Source: a bacterium UBA4883 (GTDB lineage Bacteria; Bacillota; Clostridia; Oscillospirales; Acutalibacteraceae). Taken from it: a stretch of DNA of 10,472 nt. The position numbers were made by a program, and so were the translations under genes. The notes under the pieces are model-generated. The model was not told the origin of the DNA. It saw only the letters and a program-made list of their open reading frames with translations, and did no database searches. Location: contig DHDF01000026.1 of assembly GCA_002399225.1 (NCBI GenBank), positions 45,144 through 55,615 of the forward strand, given 5' to 3'. Every line of letters begins with the position of its first letter. Within the stretch, counting starts at the first letter, position 1. Of the stretch, positions 1-7,059 are shown in pieces.

Positions 1-154
1 CACGGCTGCCATCCATCTGGACGATACGGCCTTGGCGGATGCTACCGTCTTCCAGGCGGATGCCTACCACCTCTTCAAAAAAAGCATCCTGCACATTGTC
101 AAGAACAATCAGGGGGCCGCTGATATCTTTTACACCGATATAATCAAGAATCAT
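1..154 (-). CDS. atpB: V/A-type ATP synthase subunit B, N-terminal fragment (cut by the window edge)
   Basis: Only the first 51 codons are visible, and the gene continues past the left edge. Subunit B is the non-catalytic, nucleotide-binding partner of subunit A in the A3B3 head of V/A-type ATPases, on the cytoplasmic side. The visible part matches the start of the family's N-terminal beta-barrel: a short lead, then VKDISGPLIVLDNVQDAFF, then an acidic and glycine-rich stretch ending near QGRIVQMDG. The start is the ATG at 152-154, set by GGAAGGCGG at 161-169 with a six-base gap. It follows subunit A by 68 bases on the same strand, the standard A-B order. The P-loop-like region and C-terminal domain are outside the window, so the call rests on the N-terminal pattern and on position. 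Confidence 0.9.
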   Translation of the reverse strand, partial: MILDYIGVKDISGPLIVLDNVQDAFFEEVVGIRLEDGSIRQGRIVQMDGSR

Positions 155-222
155 GTGAAACCGCCTTCCAATGAATCATTTTAAGAGCATAACAAAGTAA
201 AAAGGGCCGGAATAAGGCCGCT

Positions 223-1983
223 TTAGGCAGATACAATTTTTGAGAGTGTATCGTCAATTTCTTTGATATAATCGTCGAACATTTCTGGCTTGTTGTTCGG
301 AATGTCATATTTCATTTTCGTCAGCTTGTCGAACAGTCCGGTCTTCACGATGTTAGAAATCGGGATGCTGGCGGAAATCAGCTGCTTGGATTTTTGATAA
401 AGGTGAAGAATCACCTTCATCATCAGCTTCTGCTTTTCCAGTGGGACATAAGTATCTTCTGCATGGAATGCATTTTGCTGCAAAAAGCCGACGCGGATAA
501 CCCGCGCAGTTTCAATGATCAGCTTTTGGTCGTCCGGAAGCACATCCGAGCCGATCAGCTTCACGATTTCCATCAGCTTATTTTCCTGCTGGAGAATATT
601 GTTGATCTTTTTCCGGTACTGGATAAAATCTTCCCCCAGGTGCTCGGTATACCACGGATCGAGATCGGGAAAGTATTCGGTATAGCTCTGAATCCAGTTA
701 ATGGCGGGGGAATGACGCGCATAAGAGAGCGTTTTGTCAAGCGCCCAGAAGCAGCGTGTGAAACGCTTCGTATTCTGTGTGACAGGCTCTGAAAAATCGG
801 AGCCCTGCGGAGAAACGGCTCCGATGATGGTGACGGAGCCTTGTGTTCCGTTCAGATTTTTTACCATGCCCGCGCGTTCATAAAATTCAGCAAGCCGGCT
901 GGGCAGGTAGGCAGGGAACCCTTCTTCGGCCGGCATTTCTTCCAGGCGGCCGGAAATTTCACGCAGGGCCTCAGCCCAGCGGGAAGTGGAATCTGCCATC
1001 AGCGCAACATGATACCCCATGTCCCGGTAATATTCGCCGAGCGTAATTCCAGTGTAGATGGAAGCTTCGCGGGCCGCTACCGGCATGTTGCTCGTGTTTG
1101 CGATCAATGCGGTCCGGTCCATTAGCTGACGGCCGGTTTTCGGGTCTTTCAATTCTGAAAATTCGTCCAGCACCTGGCTCATCTCGTTGCCGCGTTCTCC
1201 GCATCCGACATAAATGATAATGTCCGCGTCACACCACTTTGCAAGCTGATGCTGCGTCATGGTCTTTCCCGTGCCGAATCCGCCCGGAATCGCTGCCGTT
1301 CCACCTTTGGAAACGGGGAACAGCGTATCGATAACGCGCTGCCCGGTCACCAGCGGAATATTAGGCGGCAGGTATCCCTCCACGGGACGAGGCATCCGGA
1401 TGGACCATTTCTGGCAGAGAGAGAGCGGATGCGTTTTTCCGGAATCGTCTTTTAATTCCAACACTGTGTCGTTCACACGGTATTTGCCGTTTGGCTTGAC
1501 CGAAACAACCGTTCCGGATATCCCGGGCGGCACCATGCATTTGTGTCGAATGACCGGTGTTTCCGGCAGTTCCGCATAAATATCGCCGCCTTTGAGGTAG
1601 TCACCCTCTTTTGCAGTGAGCGTGACATCCCATTCGCGGTTTTCATTCAGCGGCGGCGTGTTGTTGCCCCGTGAAATGAAAGAACCGGATTCTGCGGCAA
1701 TTTCTTTCAGAGGGCGTTCGATTCCGTCGAATATATTGTTGAGAATTCCGGGCCCCAAAGTCACGTTCATAGGGCTGCCGGTGCCGGAAACCGGTTCTCC
1801 GGGGCGCAGGCCTGTGGTCTCCTCATAGACCTGGATCGTGGTTTTTTGATCCGAAACACCGATCACTTCACCCACAAGGCGTTCTTTCCCAACAAAGACC
1901 ATTTCCATCATGGAAAAGCTGCGGGAATTCTTGACGGTCACGACCGGTCCGTTAATTCCATAGATTGTATCCTGATAATCCAT
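223..1983 (-). CDS. atpA: V/A-type ATP synthase catalytic subunit A
   Basis: This 586-residue protein, a normal length for the family, is the catalytic subunit that binds and hydrolyses or makes ATP in the A3B3 head. An N-terminal beta-barrel (about 1-75) is followed by the A-specific non-homologous insert (about 110-190). The nucleotide domain has Walker A GGFGTGKT at 234-241, the CGERGNE loop at 261-267 with the catalytic glutamate at 263, and the Walker B region ALMADSTSRWAEALREISGR near 327-346. A helical C-terminal domain completes it. The start is the ATG at 1981-1983, chosen because GGAG sits eight bases upstream (1992-1995) and the protein then begins like other A subunits. The open frame runs 45 codons further upstream into subunit E, but that part is not A-like. 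A 98-base gap separates it from subunit E, wide for this operon. Confidence 0.97.
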   Translation of the reverse strand: MDYQDTIYGINGPVVTVKNSRSFSMMEMVFVGKERLVGEVIGVSDQKTTIQVYEETTGLRPGEPVSGTGSPMNVTLGPGILNNIFDGIERPLKEIAAESGSFISRGNNTPPLNENREWDVTLTAKEGDYLKGGDIYAELPETPVIRHKCMVPPGISGTVVSVKPNGKYRVNDTVLELKDDSGKTHPLSLCQKWSIRMPRPVEGYLPPNIPLVTGQRVIDTLFPVSKGGTAAIPGGFGTGKTMTQHQLAKWCDADIIIYVGCGERGNEMSQVLDEFSELKDPKTGRQLMDRTALIANTSNMPVAAREASIYTGITLGEYYRDMGYHVALMADSTSRWAEALREISGRLEEMPAEEGFPAYLPSRLAEFYERAGMVKNLNGTQGSVTIIGAVSPQGSDFSEPVTQNTKRFTRCFWALDKTLSYARHSPAINWIQSYTEYFPDLDPWYTEHLGEDFIQYRKKINNILQQENKLMEIVKLIGSDVLPDDQKLIIETARVIRVGFLQQNAFHAEDTYVPLEKQKLMMKVILHLYQKSKQLISASIPISNIVKTGLFDKLTKMKYDIPNNKPEMFDDYIKEIDDTLSKIVSA

Positions 1984-1991
1984 ATCTTCAT

Positions 1992-1995
1992 CTCC
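1992..1995 (-). promoter_or_regulatory. Ribosome binding site that sets the start of subunit A
   Basis: GGAG lies eight bases before the ATG at 1981-1983. It excludes the longer in-frame reading that begins at 2118 inside the subunit E gene. Confidence 0.7.
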
Positions 1996-2081
1996 GAAAA
2001 CTCTAATCCGTTTTAAATTGCAGGAACATCGGCAAACCGGCAGAAAAAATACCGCGCTTGTCAAACGGAGTTCCAGCCGTA

Positions 2082-2678
2082 TCAGACAACTGCCATACCG
2101 GACTGCTCTTCGAACCATTCACGCTGACTTTCCAGCAGAGTGTCAAGTGTATTGTCCGCCAAAAGGCCCATGCTTTCATTGCGGGCTTTAATTCCGCCGA
2201 TGTGAATACTGTCAGATGGCTGAAAGGAGCAGGAGTGCTGGAAGGCACCGCGAATGATTTCCTCATATTTTTCATCTGCAGGTTTGATGAAAATAACAGA
2301 ATCCTGCTGTTGCAGTGCCTTTGCAAATTGTTCGACCGATTTTTTCAAGAAATCAGCGTAAAGGTCCGTCTTGGTAAATTCAACCAGCTGTTCCCTGGCG
2401 CGCTGGAAAATATCGTCGGTGATTTTCTGTCTCTTTTCCAGCAGCTGCCGTTTCAGGTCCGTTTCCCGCGCGGCCATTTCTTTTGAAATTCCCGTTCGCA
2501 TCTGGGCCATTTCCTTTTGGATCATGAGGTAACATTCCGTCAGAATTTCGATTTCCGCTTCGCTGAGTTCCTTTTCTTTAAACGCGGCGATTTCGTCTTC
2601 TATTTTTTTCCGCTGTTCTTCGGCATAGTGATTGATCGCAATGCAAAACTTATCTTTCTTTTCGTCGGTGTTAGCCAT
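2082..2678 (-). CDS. atpE: V/A-type ATP synthase subunit E (peripheral stalk)
   Basis: This 198-residue protein fits the E subunit, which pairs with the G/H subunit to form the peripheral stalk holding the A3B3 head against the membrane stator. The N-terminal half (about 1-110) is highly charged, rich in Lys, Glu, Gln and Arg, and lacks helix breakers, as expected for a long coiled coil. The C-terminal half (about 115-198) has the mixed alpha/beta pattern of the globular head-binding domain, including a GGIKARNES stretch and a final ESQREWFEEQ helix. The start ATG at 2676-2678 has a G-rich but modest ribosome binding site (GGGGG about seven bases upstream). It lies 33 bases after subunit F. 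Sequence identity in this family is low, so the assignment depends on domain pattern plus position between F and A, and both agree. Confidence 0.92.
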   Translation of the reverse strand: MANTDEKKDKFCIAINHYAEEQRKKIEDEIAAFKEKELSEAEIEILTECYLMIQKEMAQMRTGISKEMAARETDLKRQLLEKRQKITDDIFQRAREQLVEFTKTDLYADFLKKSVEQFAKALQQQDSVIFIKPADEKYEEIIRGAFQHSCSFQPSDSIHIGGIKARNESMGLLADNTLDTLLESQREWFEEQSGMAVV

Positions 2679-2711
2679 TTACGAGCCCCCGTTTGACCAA
2701 ATAAAATTCGT

Positions 2712-3020
2712 TTAAATCTTAACGCCAATTGCTTCGCGGACATAACGGGTAATCGAGTCTTTGGTACGCCCGTTTCCATGTCGGTCTGGAATTTCGACAA
2801 TCAGCGGCCTTCTGCGGTTCAACTTTAGATTGTAAATCATTTCAGAGCAGAGGGAGAGCAGAGTCTCTGTGATTAAAACCACGGCGATGTCTTCCTGGTC
2901 GATTGCTGACTGAAGGGCCTGCCGCACCTCATCCTCTTTATGAACGACCACCCCTTCGATACCCGCAAGGCGCATCCCAACCTGGGTGTCCACATTGTCA
3001 CTGATCACATAAAAACGCAT
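2712..3020 (-). CDS. atpF: V/A-type ATP synthase subunit F (central stalk)
   Basis: This 102-residue protein is of family length. Subunit F binds the D subunit in the central rotor shaft and helps couple and regulate rotation. The sequence opens with a Rossmann-like strand (MRFYVISDNVDTQVGMRLAG) and has a central strand near IAVVLITETLL. It then shows the family's typical EIPD motif after a short basic run, and ends in an amphipathic helix closing with REAIGVKI, a C-terminal signature of F subunits. The ATG at 3018-3020 follows GGAGG by seven bases. It lies 28 bases after subunit K and 33 before subunit E, so translation is closely linked within the operon. No odd features are visible. Confidence 0.95.
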   Translation of the reverse strand: MRFYVISDNVDTQVGMRLAGIEGVVVHKEDEVRQALQSAIDQEDIAVVLITETLLSLCSEMIYNLKLNRRRPLIVEIPDRHGNGRTKDSITRYVREAIGVKI

Positions 3021-3048
3021 AAAATGGCCTCCGTTTCTAAAGCCAGGA

Positions 3049-3501
3049 TCAGACTTTATTTAGAATCAGAATGGAGATCAAAAGTCCGTAGATCGCGATT
3101 CCTTCGCCAAGCGCGACAAAAATCAGAGATTTGCCGAAAGTTTTCGGATCCTCGCTGGTCGCTCCGATAGCGGCAGGAGCGGAAGCCGCGACGGCAATGC
3201 CGCCGCCGATTGCGGCAAGGCCTGTGGAAAGGGCGGCCGCCAGCATGATCATCCCTTTCGAAGAGTTGGAGGTAGTGGAAGTCTGAGTGGTCTGAGTCGT
3301 CTGAGCAGTCGTTCCCTGATTGGTGGAAGCGGCGTGAGCAACTGCCGGCGCCACAAAGGTGATCAGGCAGACAACGGCAAAAGCAAGCAACTGAGCGACC
3401 AAAGCGCTGCGCTTTTTACGGCCGCGCTTCACAGCACGGATGGCAAGAAAAGTAGACACCGCCAAAAAGACGATCGGCAAAGCAAAATAAACGTAAAACA
3501 T
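3049..3501 (-). CDS. atpK: V/A-type ATP synthase subunit K (membrane rotor ring, c subunit) with N-terminal extension
   Basis: This 150-residue protein forms the ion-translocating rotor ring. The C-terminal part (about 83-150) is the classic two-helix hairpin: a Gly/Ala-rich helix around LAAIGGGIAVAASAPAAIGA, a polar loop SEDPKTFGKS, and a second helix carrying the essential carboxylate Glu133 in LGEGIAIYGLL. Ahead of it are two further hydrophobic segments (about 4-22 and 33-57) separated by the basic stretch KRGRKKR. The second ends in APAVAHA, which resembles a signal-peptidase site (Ala-His-Ala, 55-57). A Thr/Gln/Ser-rich linker (58-82) joins the halves. I recall similar extensions in other Clostridia, but many two-helix c subunits lack them. 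The start has an excellent ribosome binding site, AGGAGG, eight bases upstream of the ATG at 3499-3501. It lies 38 bases after subunit I. Confidence 0.93.
   Translation of the reverse strand: MFYVYFALPIVFLAVSTFLAIRAVKRGRKKRSALVAQLLAFAVVCLITFVAPAVAHAASTNQGTTAQTTQTTQTSTTSNSSKGMIMLAAALSTGLAAIGGGIAVAASAPAAIGATSEDPKTFGKSLIFVALGEGIAIYGLLISILILNKV
3280..3306 (-). repeat. Three 9-base in-frame tandem units in the subunit K linker
   Basis: Plus-strand units AGTCTGAGT, GGTCTGAGT and CGTCTGAGC lie head to tail. On the coding strand they give Ala-Gln-Thr, Thr-Gln-Thr, Thr-Gln-Thr (residues 66-74 of subunit K). Because the unit is nine bases, gain or loss of copies would keep the frame and only change linker length. 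Confidence 0.85.
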
Positions 3502-3539
3502 CGTTGATTCCTCCTAAGTGAAAATATGTAGCAAAAGGG

Positions 3540-5492
3540 TCAGGATTCCTGGCGGACAGTAACCGGTGTAAACGGCCGGCCCTCCCCGTCGAAGAATCGG
3601 CTAAACATTTCATAGAATTCGAGCCTCAGGGCCTGAATCCCGACGAGCAACCCTTCAAGGGCAATGACGAAAATATTCCCGATCAGTACAATCAGTACAA
3701 ATCCAATGCCTGAGGTCATTTCAGCCAGCATGAATACCACCATCATCATTCCGGCGTGTACCAGAACAAATGCGCCAACACGAATAAAGCTCATGGTATT
3801 GGTCAAAAAACTCAGCAAAAATTCAAAAACCTCAAAGACGTTCTGCACAATATAGTCGCCCCAGCTTTCCGGTTTCCAGTTGGGACGAGCTTCTGCCAGC
3901 CCGCCGAGCACCTCGCGGAAAAACATGGCGATCAGGGGCAGGATAATCAGACAAAGAACGTAGGGGAGAGTGACGATTTTTTTACCAGACATAATCTGGC
4001 CGCCAAACCCGAAAACGATGGAAGAGTAAAAGACTAGGCCCGCCATTCCATTCGGCCCGAAAAAAGCGCTGGTATAATTTTTTCTGCGCATCGACGAATA
4101 GATATTGATCAGCATCGCAATAATGACCAGTGAAATGCCAAGCATGACGGACAACAGGATAATCTTGCTGGTTGTTTCCGGCTCCATGACGGAAATCGGC
4201 TTTTCATTCAAGCCGAAAAGAGCGTAGTAGAACGGATCCAAAAAGTGTTCTAATCCGAAAAAGGATCCGAACAAAGTGCCAAAAATAGCTGAACTGATTC
4301 CGCAGGGAATCAAAATCCTTCCGAGCTTCATGTCTAATTTTTTCCACATGAAGTATCCGGCAAGCATAACGCAAAGCCCCTGGCCTAGGTCCGCAAACAT
4401 AATTCCGAAAAGAATAAAATAAGTAATGGCTACCAGAATCGTCGGATCCACCTCGTTATAGGACGGGAGGCCGTACATTTCTACAAAGTACTCAAAGGGC
4501 CGAAAAAGTTTTTTGTTTTTCAGTTTGACAGGCGGCGAGTGGGTTAAAACCTCTGGATTTTCCGCATTGTCAAAGGTATATTTCACCGTTTCCAGTTGAT
4601 CAAACCAACCGCGAATTTGGTTTTCACGGTCTGCCGGGATCCACCCGGTTAGGATGAAGTTGTCACCGTACCTTGCAGCAAAACGGCGAATATTGTAAAA
4701 GACATATTCTTCGGAAAGCCAGGAATAGACGTTCTGAACAGTTTGCTTTTCCTTGTTCCATAAAGCTTCAATCTGACGATCAATTTCCGACCGTGCGCTG
4801 ACTCTTTTCTGTTTTCTTTCCGCTAATTGGCTCATGGAGGTTTTCATGGTCCCCGTCAATTCATGCAGACGGGTCCGTTCAAAATAGAGCCCGGAAAAGA
4901 TTCGGTCCACTTCCGTAATCCGTTCCGTCGGGGCGCAGTACATTCCCCAGTAGCGCTCTTCGTCCTTGCCGCTCGGGAAAAAGACGACATAAGGGTCGTC
5001 TTCATAGCTTTCAAGCTTTTCATAGCTGTCGACCGGCAGAGAACCGAATCGGATCTTGACAAACTGACAGTTCCGCAAATCGTCCAGATTGAGATCCAGA
5101 TTTTTAAAATGACTGACCTTTTCGATTTCTTTGTTATCGTCTTCAATTAGCTTGGCGATTTCTTCCCGCTTCTTCAGCAAGCCGGCGACGGAAGTGGAAA
5201 AATCCTTGACAAAAGGCTTCCATCCTCTTACAGTCGGTTCAATCTTCTCAACCATGCGGGAGCTCAGAAGCTCTACATGTTTGCCCATGGATTTCATGGT
5301 TTCATCCAACGTATGCAATGCGCTCATATATGGATTTTCATCATTTAAAGGAATGAATTCTGAGGTGTCCGAATAAAAAGACAATGCATTATCCGGATGA
5401 AAGGCCCCGGATTTTCCCAACAAAGTGGTGACATCGTTCAGTTCGGACATTCTTCCAATCACGTTGAGAATTTTAATTTTTACAACTGCCAT
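3540..5492 (-). CDS. atpI: V/A-type ATP synthase subunit I (membrane stator, a subunit)
   Basis: This 650-residue protein matches the usual length of the I/a subunit, the stator that carries the two ion half-channels beside the K ring and anchors the peripheral stalks. Residues 1 to about 340 form the soluble arm: alpha/beta end domains joined by two charged helical stretches (about 60-130 and 205-265), with a LTGWIP motif at 281-286. The rest is membrane-embedded with about seven to eight hydrophobic segments. Key family landmarks are FADLGQG at 366-372, the essential arginine Arg571 in SFIRVGAFVLVHAG (568-581), and the conserved ending ALEGLLVGIQALRLEFYEMF followed by FDGEGRPFTP. The start ATG at 5490-5492 follows GGGGAG by six bases. 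It lies 22 bases after subunit C. Nothing appears truncated. Confidence 0.97.
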   Translation of the reverse strand: MAVVKIKILNVIGRMSELNDVTTLLGKSGAFHPDNALSFYSDTSEFIPLNDENPYMSALHTLDETMKSMGKHVELLSSRMVEKIEPTVRGWKPFVKDFSTSVAGLLKKREEIAKLIEDDNKEIEKVSHFKNLDLNLDDLRNCQFVKIRFGSLPVDSYEKLESYEDDPYVVFFPSGKDEERYWGMYCAPTERITEVDRIFSGLYFERTRLHELTGTMKTSMSQLAERKQKRVSARSEIDRQIEALWNKEKQTVQNVYSWLSEEYVFYNIRRFAARYGDNFILTGWIPADRENQIRGWFDQLETVKYTFDNAENPEVLTHSPPVKLKNKKLFRPFEYFVEMYGLPSYNEVDPTILVAITYFILFGIMFADLGQGLCVMLAGYFMWKKLDMKLGRILIPCGISSAIFGTLFGSFFGLEHFLDPFYYALFGLNEKPISVMEPETTSKIILLSVMLGISLVIIAMLINIYSSMRRKNYTSAFFGPNGMAGLVFYSSIVFGFGGQIMSGKKIVTLPYVLCLIILPLIAMFFREVLGGLAEARPNWKPESWGDYIVQNVFEVFEFLLSFLTNTMSFIRVGAFVLVHAGMMMVVFMLAEMTSGIGFVLIVLIGNIFVIALEGLLVGIQALRLEFYEMFSRFFDGEGRPFTPVTVRQES

Positions 5493-5514
5493 GTTTCGCT
5501 CCCCTTCTTCTCAA

Positions 5515-6561
5515 TTAATTATTCACAATAATGAGCAACTTTCGGATTTCATCCGTCGCTAAATGATAACGGATTCCCTCAACGATCGTGATGATGTCGC
5601 TGATTTCCGTTTCACTTGTAACAATGTAAGAGATCAATACGACTGAAGGATGTGTTGAGAAATCAAGATAGTGATAGCAGTTGCGGAAATTCATACGCCG
5701 CGGAATTTCCCCGACGTAATCATGCTCGAATTTTAAAGCGCGTTTCCCGATTTCAGTAGTTCCCAGGATTGCCGTGATTTCTTCCTCGCTGGTTGCTTCC
5801 ATCATTTTGTCTAACAGATGTTCACGGAAGGTGCCATAAGGAAACAAAGCCTTTTTAACAAATTCCGGTTCGGAATGGTAAGATATTTTTAGCCGGACAA
5901 TTCTGGTAAAATTGGTCAGATCAATGTAAGACTGCAAAATATCGTTCAGCTGTTTCGCTGTCTCCCCATGGGTGTATTTTTTGATAATCCGAAAAATACT
6001 GGAGTACAAATACGAATAGAGAGCACTTTCAATCCCCGTGTAATTGATCCATCCGTTTTCATCCGGGGAAAATGGCTCCAAAATACGGCGGTATTCAGTG
6101 TGATTCAAAACGCGGAGAAGGTCGTCAAAAGTTTTGATTTTACTGAACGCTTTCAGGTCGATTTTCGTATGGCGGAGAAGATAAGACGGCATGTTGAACA
6201 GGTAATTTTCCGGAATACCCGCATCTAATAGAAGAATGATGTGCAGGATTTGATCGATTTCATTTCTCTTGATAAAGTACTGGGCGAAATGCTCTCCAAC
6301 GGTGATTTCGTAATGGCATAAAGAGGCATACTCTTCCAGCACCTTTTGCTTCAATTTTGCTTCAAGCTGTCCGCGGTGGATTTCGGTTTCTTCAATGCCG
6401 GAAAGGACTTTTTCATAGGCTGTGTTTTCTTTTAAATAGACCGCTACTTCACCAACCGACTGGCAAGCGAGCAGGTCGGCATAGTTTTGGACGGTTAGAC
6501 GCTTGCCATACATGGCGCGTGCCTTGGAAAGAACAACATTGGAAGAAAATTCGGAAAGCAT
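5515..6561 (-). CDS. atpC: V/A-type ATP synthase subunit C (AC39/d-type rotor socket)
   Basis: This 348-residue protein fits the C subunit (homologous to eukaryotic subunit d, AC39 family). It is the cup-shaped adaptor that sits on the K ring and receives the D-F central shaft. It is almost entirely helical and soluble, with no membrane segments. Family-like features are the N-terminal SKARAMYGKRLT stretch, a middle NDILQSYIDLTNFTRIVRLK helix, and a C-terminal EISDIITIVEGIRYHLATDEIRK segment, which closely resembles the usual ending of C subunits. The ATG at 6559-6561 begins only six bases after the stop of the G/H gene, with GGGGGAG spanning that junction as ribosome binding site, so the two are probably translationally coupled. 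Sequence identity across the family is low, but position and ending make the call firm. Confidence 0.93.
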   Translation of the reverse strand: MLSEFSSNVVLSKARAMYGKRLTVQNYADLLACQSVGEVAVYLKENTAYEKVLSGIEETEIHRGQLEAKLKQKVLEEYASLCHYEITVGEHFAQYFIKRNEIDQILHIILLLDAGIPENYLFNMPSYLLRHTKIDLKAFSKIKTFDDLLRVLNHTEYRRILEPFSPDENGWINYTGIESALYSYLYSSIFRIIKKYTHGETAKQLNDILQSYIDLTNFTRIVRLKISYHSEPEFVKKALFPYGTFREHLLDKMMEATSEEEITAILGTTEIGKRALKFEHDYVGEIPRRMNFRNCYHYLDFSTHPSVVLISYIVTSETEISDIITIVEGIRYHLATDEIRKLLIIVNN

Positions 6562-6567
6562 CCTTTC

Positions 6568-6879
6568 TCACTCCCCCAAAACTCTCGAGACAATCTGCTT
6601 GACCCACTGATCTCCCTTTTCCCGATACATCTGGTCAAGACGGGCAGCCAGCTCATCGCTGTGCTGCTTCTTTTGTTCCCACACCGCTTCGGCTGCCGCA
6701 CGCTCTTTCGGCTCATTTTTCGCGATTCGTCTTCTCGCTTCATCCATGTATTTTTGGCGGATTTCTTCGCGCCTTTTCTCGATTTCTTTTGTGGAATCGA
6801 CCTTTTCGTGCTGGGCGGCTTCCGTAATCTGCCGGGCTTTTTGGTCCATATTAATGATCTGTTTCATCAGATCCTGCAT
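6568..6879 (-). CDS. atpH: V/A-type ATP synthase subunit G/H (peripheral stalk coiled coil)
   Basis: This short protein of 103 residues is the first gene of the ATPase operon. It is very rich in Glu, Lys, Arg and Gln, with almost no Pro or Gly before its final segment, and reads as one long coiled-coil helix (about 5-90) followed by a hydrophobic end QWVKQIVSRVLGE. That is the pattern of subunit G/H, which twists around subunit E to make the peripheral stalk. The chosen start is the ATG at 6877-6879 because GGGAGGG lies eight bases upstream (6888-6894). The open frame extends 12 codons further but those codons cover the ribosome binding site. Low-complexity coiled coils cannot be named from sequence alone; position next to subunit C supports the call. 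It is often annotated as hypothetical in genomes. Confidence 0.8.
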   Translation of the reverse strand: MQDLMKQIINMDQKARQITEAAQHEKVDSTKEIEKRREEIRQKYMDEARRRIAKNEPKERAAAEAVWEQKKQHSDELAARLDQMYREKGDQWVKQIVSRVLGE

Positions 6880-6887
6880 TCGATAAT

Positions 6888-6894
6888 CCCTCCC
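6888..6894 (-). promoter_or_regulatory. Ribosome binding site that sets the start of subunit G/H
   Basis: GGGAGGG on the minus strand, eight bases before the ATG at 6877-6879. It decides against the upstream in-frame ATG at 6915, which has no comparable site. Confidence 0.75.
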
Positions 6895-6914
6895 GCATCT
6901 ATATAGTCTGCACA

Positions 6915-6927
6915 AACTGCCGCAGTT
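6915..6927. other. Perfect 13-base palindrome in the ATPase operon leader (possible operator)
   Basis: AACTGC-C-GCAGTT is a perfect inverted repeat around one central base. It lies between the predicted promoter (-10 at 6970-6975) and the first ribosome binding site, so it would be in the 5' untranslated region. An operator half-site pair or a small RNA stem are both possible. No regulator is identified. Confidence 0.35.
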
Positions 6928-6969
6928 ATTTCGACATTAAAATTACCACTAGTATACCATGGATTAATA

Positions 6970-6998
6970 ATTATATTTGAAGAAATGAAAAAAAACAA
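6970..6998 (-). promoter_or_regulatory. Predicted sigma-A promoter of the V/A-ATPase operon
   Basis: On the minus strand, TTGTTT (6993-6998) and TATAAT (6970-6975) are separated by exactly 17 bases. The -10 box is a perfect match; the -35 box matches only in TTG. The surroundings are very AT-rich. Transcription would start near 6963, giving a leader of about 84 bases before subunit G/H. A second possible -10 (TATACT, 6951-6956) lies just downstream but has no good -35. Confidence 0.6.
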
Positions 6999-7001
6999 TT
7001 C

Positions 7002-7019
7002 TGAAAAAAGACTTTTTCA
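7002..7019 (-). terminator. Weak terminator-like hairpin after the UPF0210 gene
   Basis: TGAAAAA and TTTTTCA form a perfect 7-base inverted repeat with a 4-base loop, 40 bases past the UPF0210 stop codon. It is followed on the minus strand by a run of eight T residues starting about six bases later. The stem is nearly all A/T pairs, so termination would be inefficient and some read-through into the ATPase operon is plausible. This is the only terminator candidate between the two units. Confidence 0.3.
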
Positions 7020-7059
7020 ATATGAAATAGACAAAAATTTTAGTAAATCTTCATGTCCA

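Noticed and set aside
394..1828. Several plus-strand open frames opposite the subunit A gene.
   Set aside because: All mirror the codon pattern of subunit A, lack ribosome binding sites, and have no recognisable domains.
2003..2081. An open reading stretch between subunits E and A in another frame, which could have been a small gene or a frameshifted tail of E.
   Set aside because: Subunit E already ends like its family, and no start codon with a ribosome binding site is present in the gap.
1984..2118. A 45-codon N-terminal extension of subunit A reading into subunit E.
   Set aside because: It lacks family similarity, overlaps the end of subunit E, and would bury the GGAG site at 1992-1995. 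The shorter start gives a normal A subunit.
6880..6915. A 12-codon extension of the G/H subunit.
   Set aside because: It covers the GGGAGGG site and its residues (Cys/Arg/Tyr-rich) do not fit a coiled-coil stalk.
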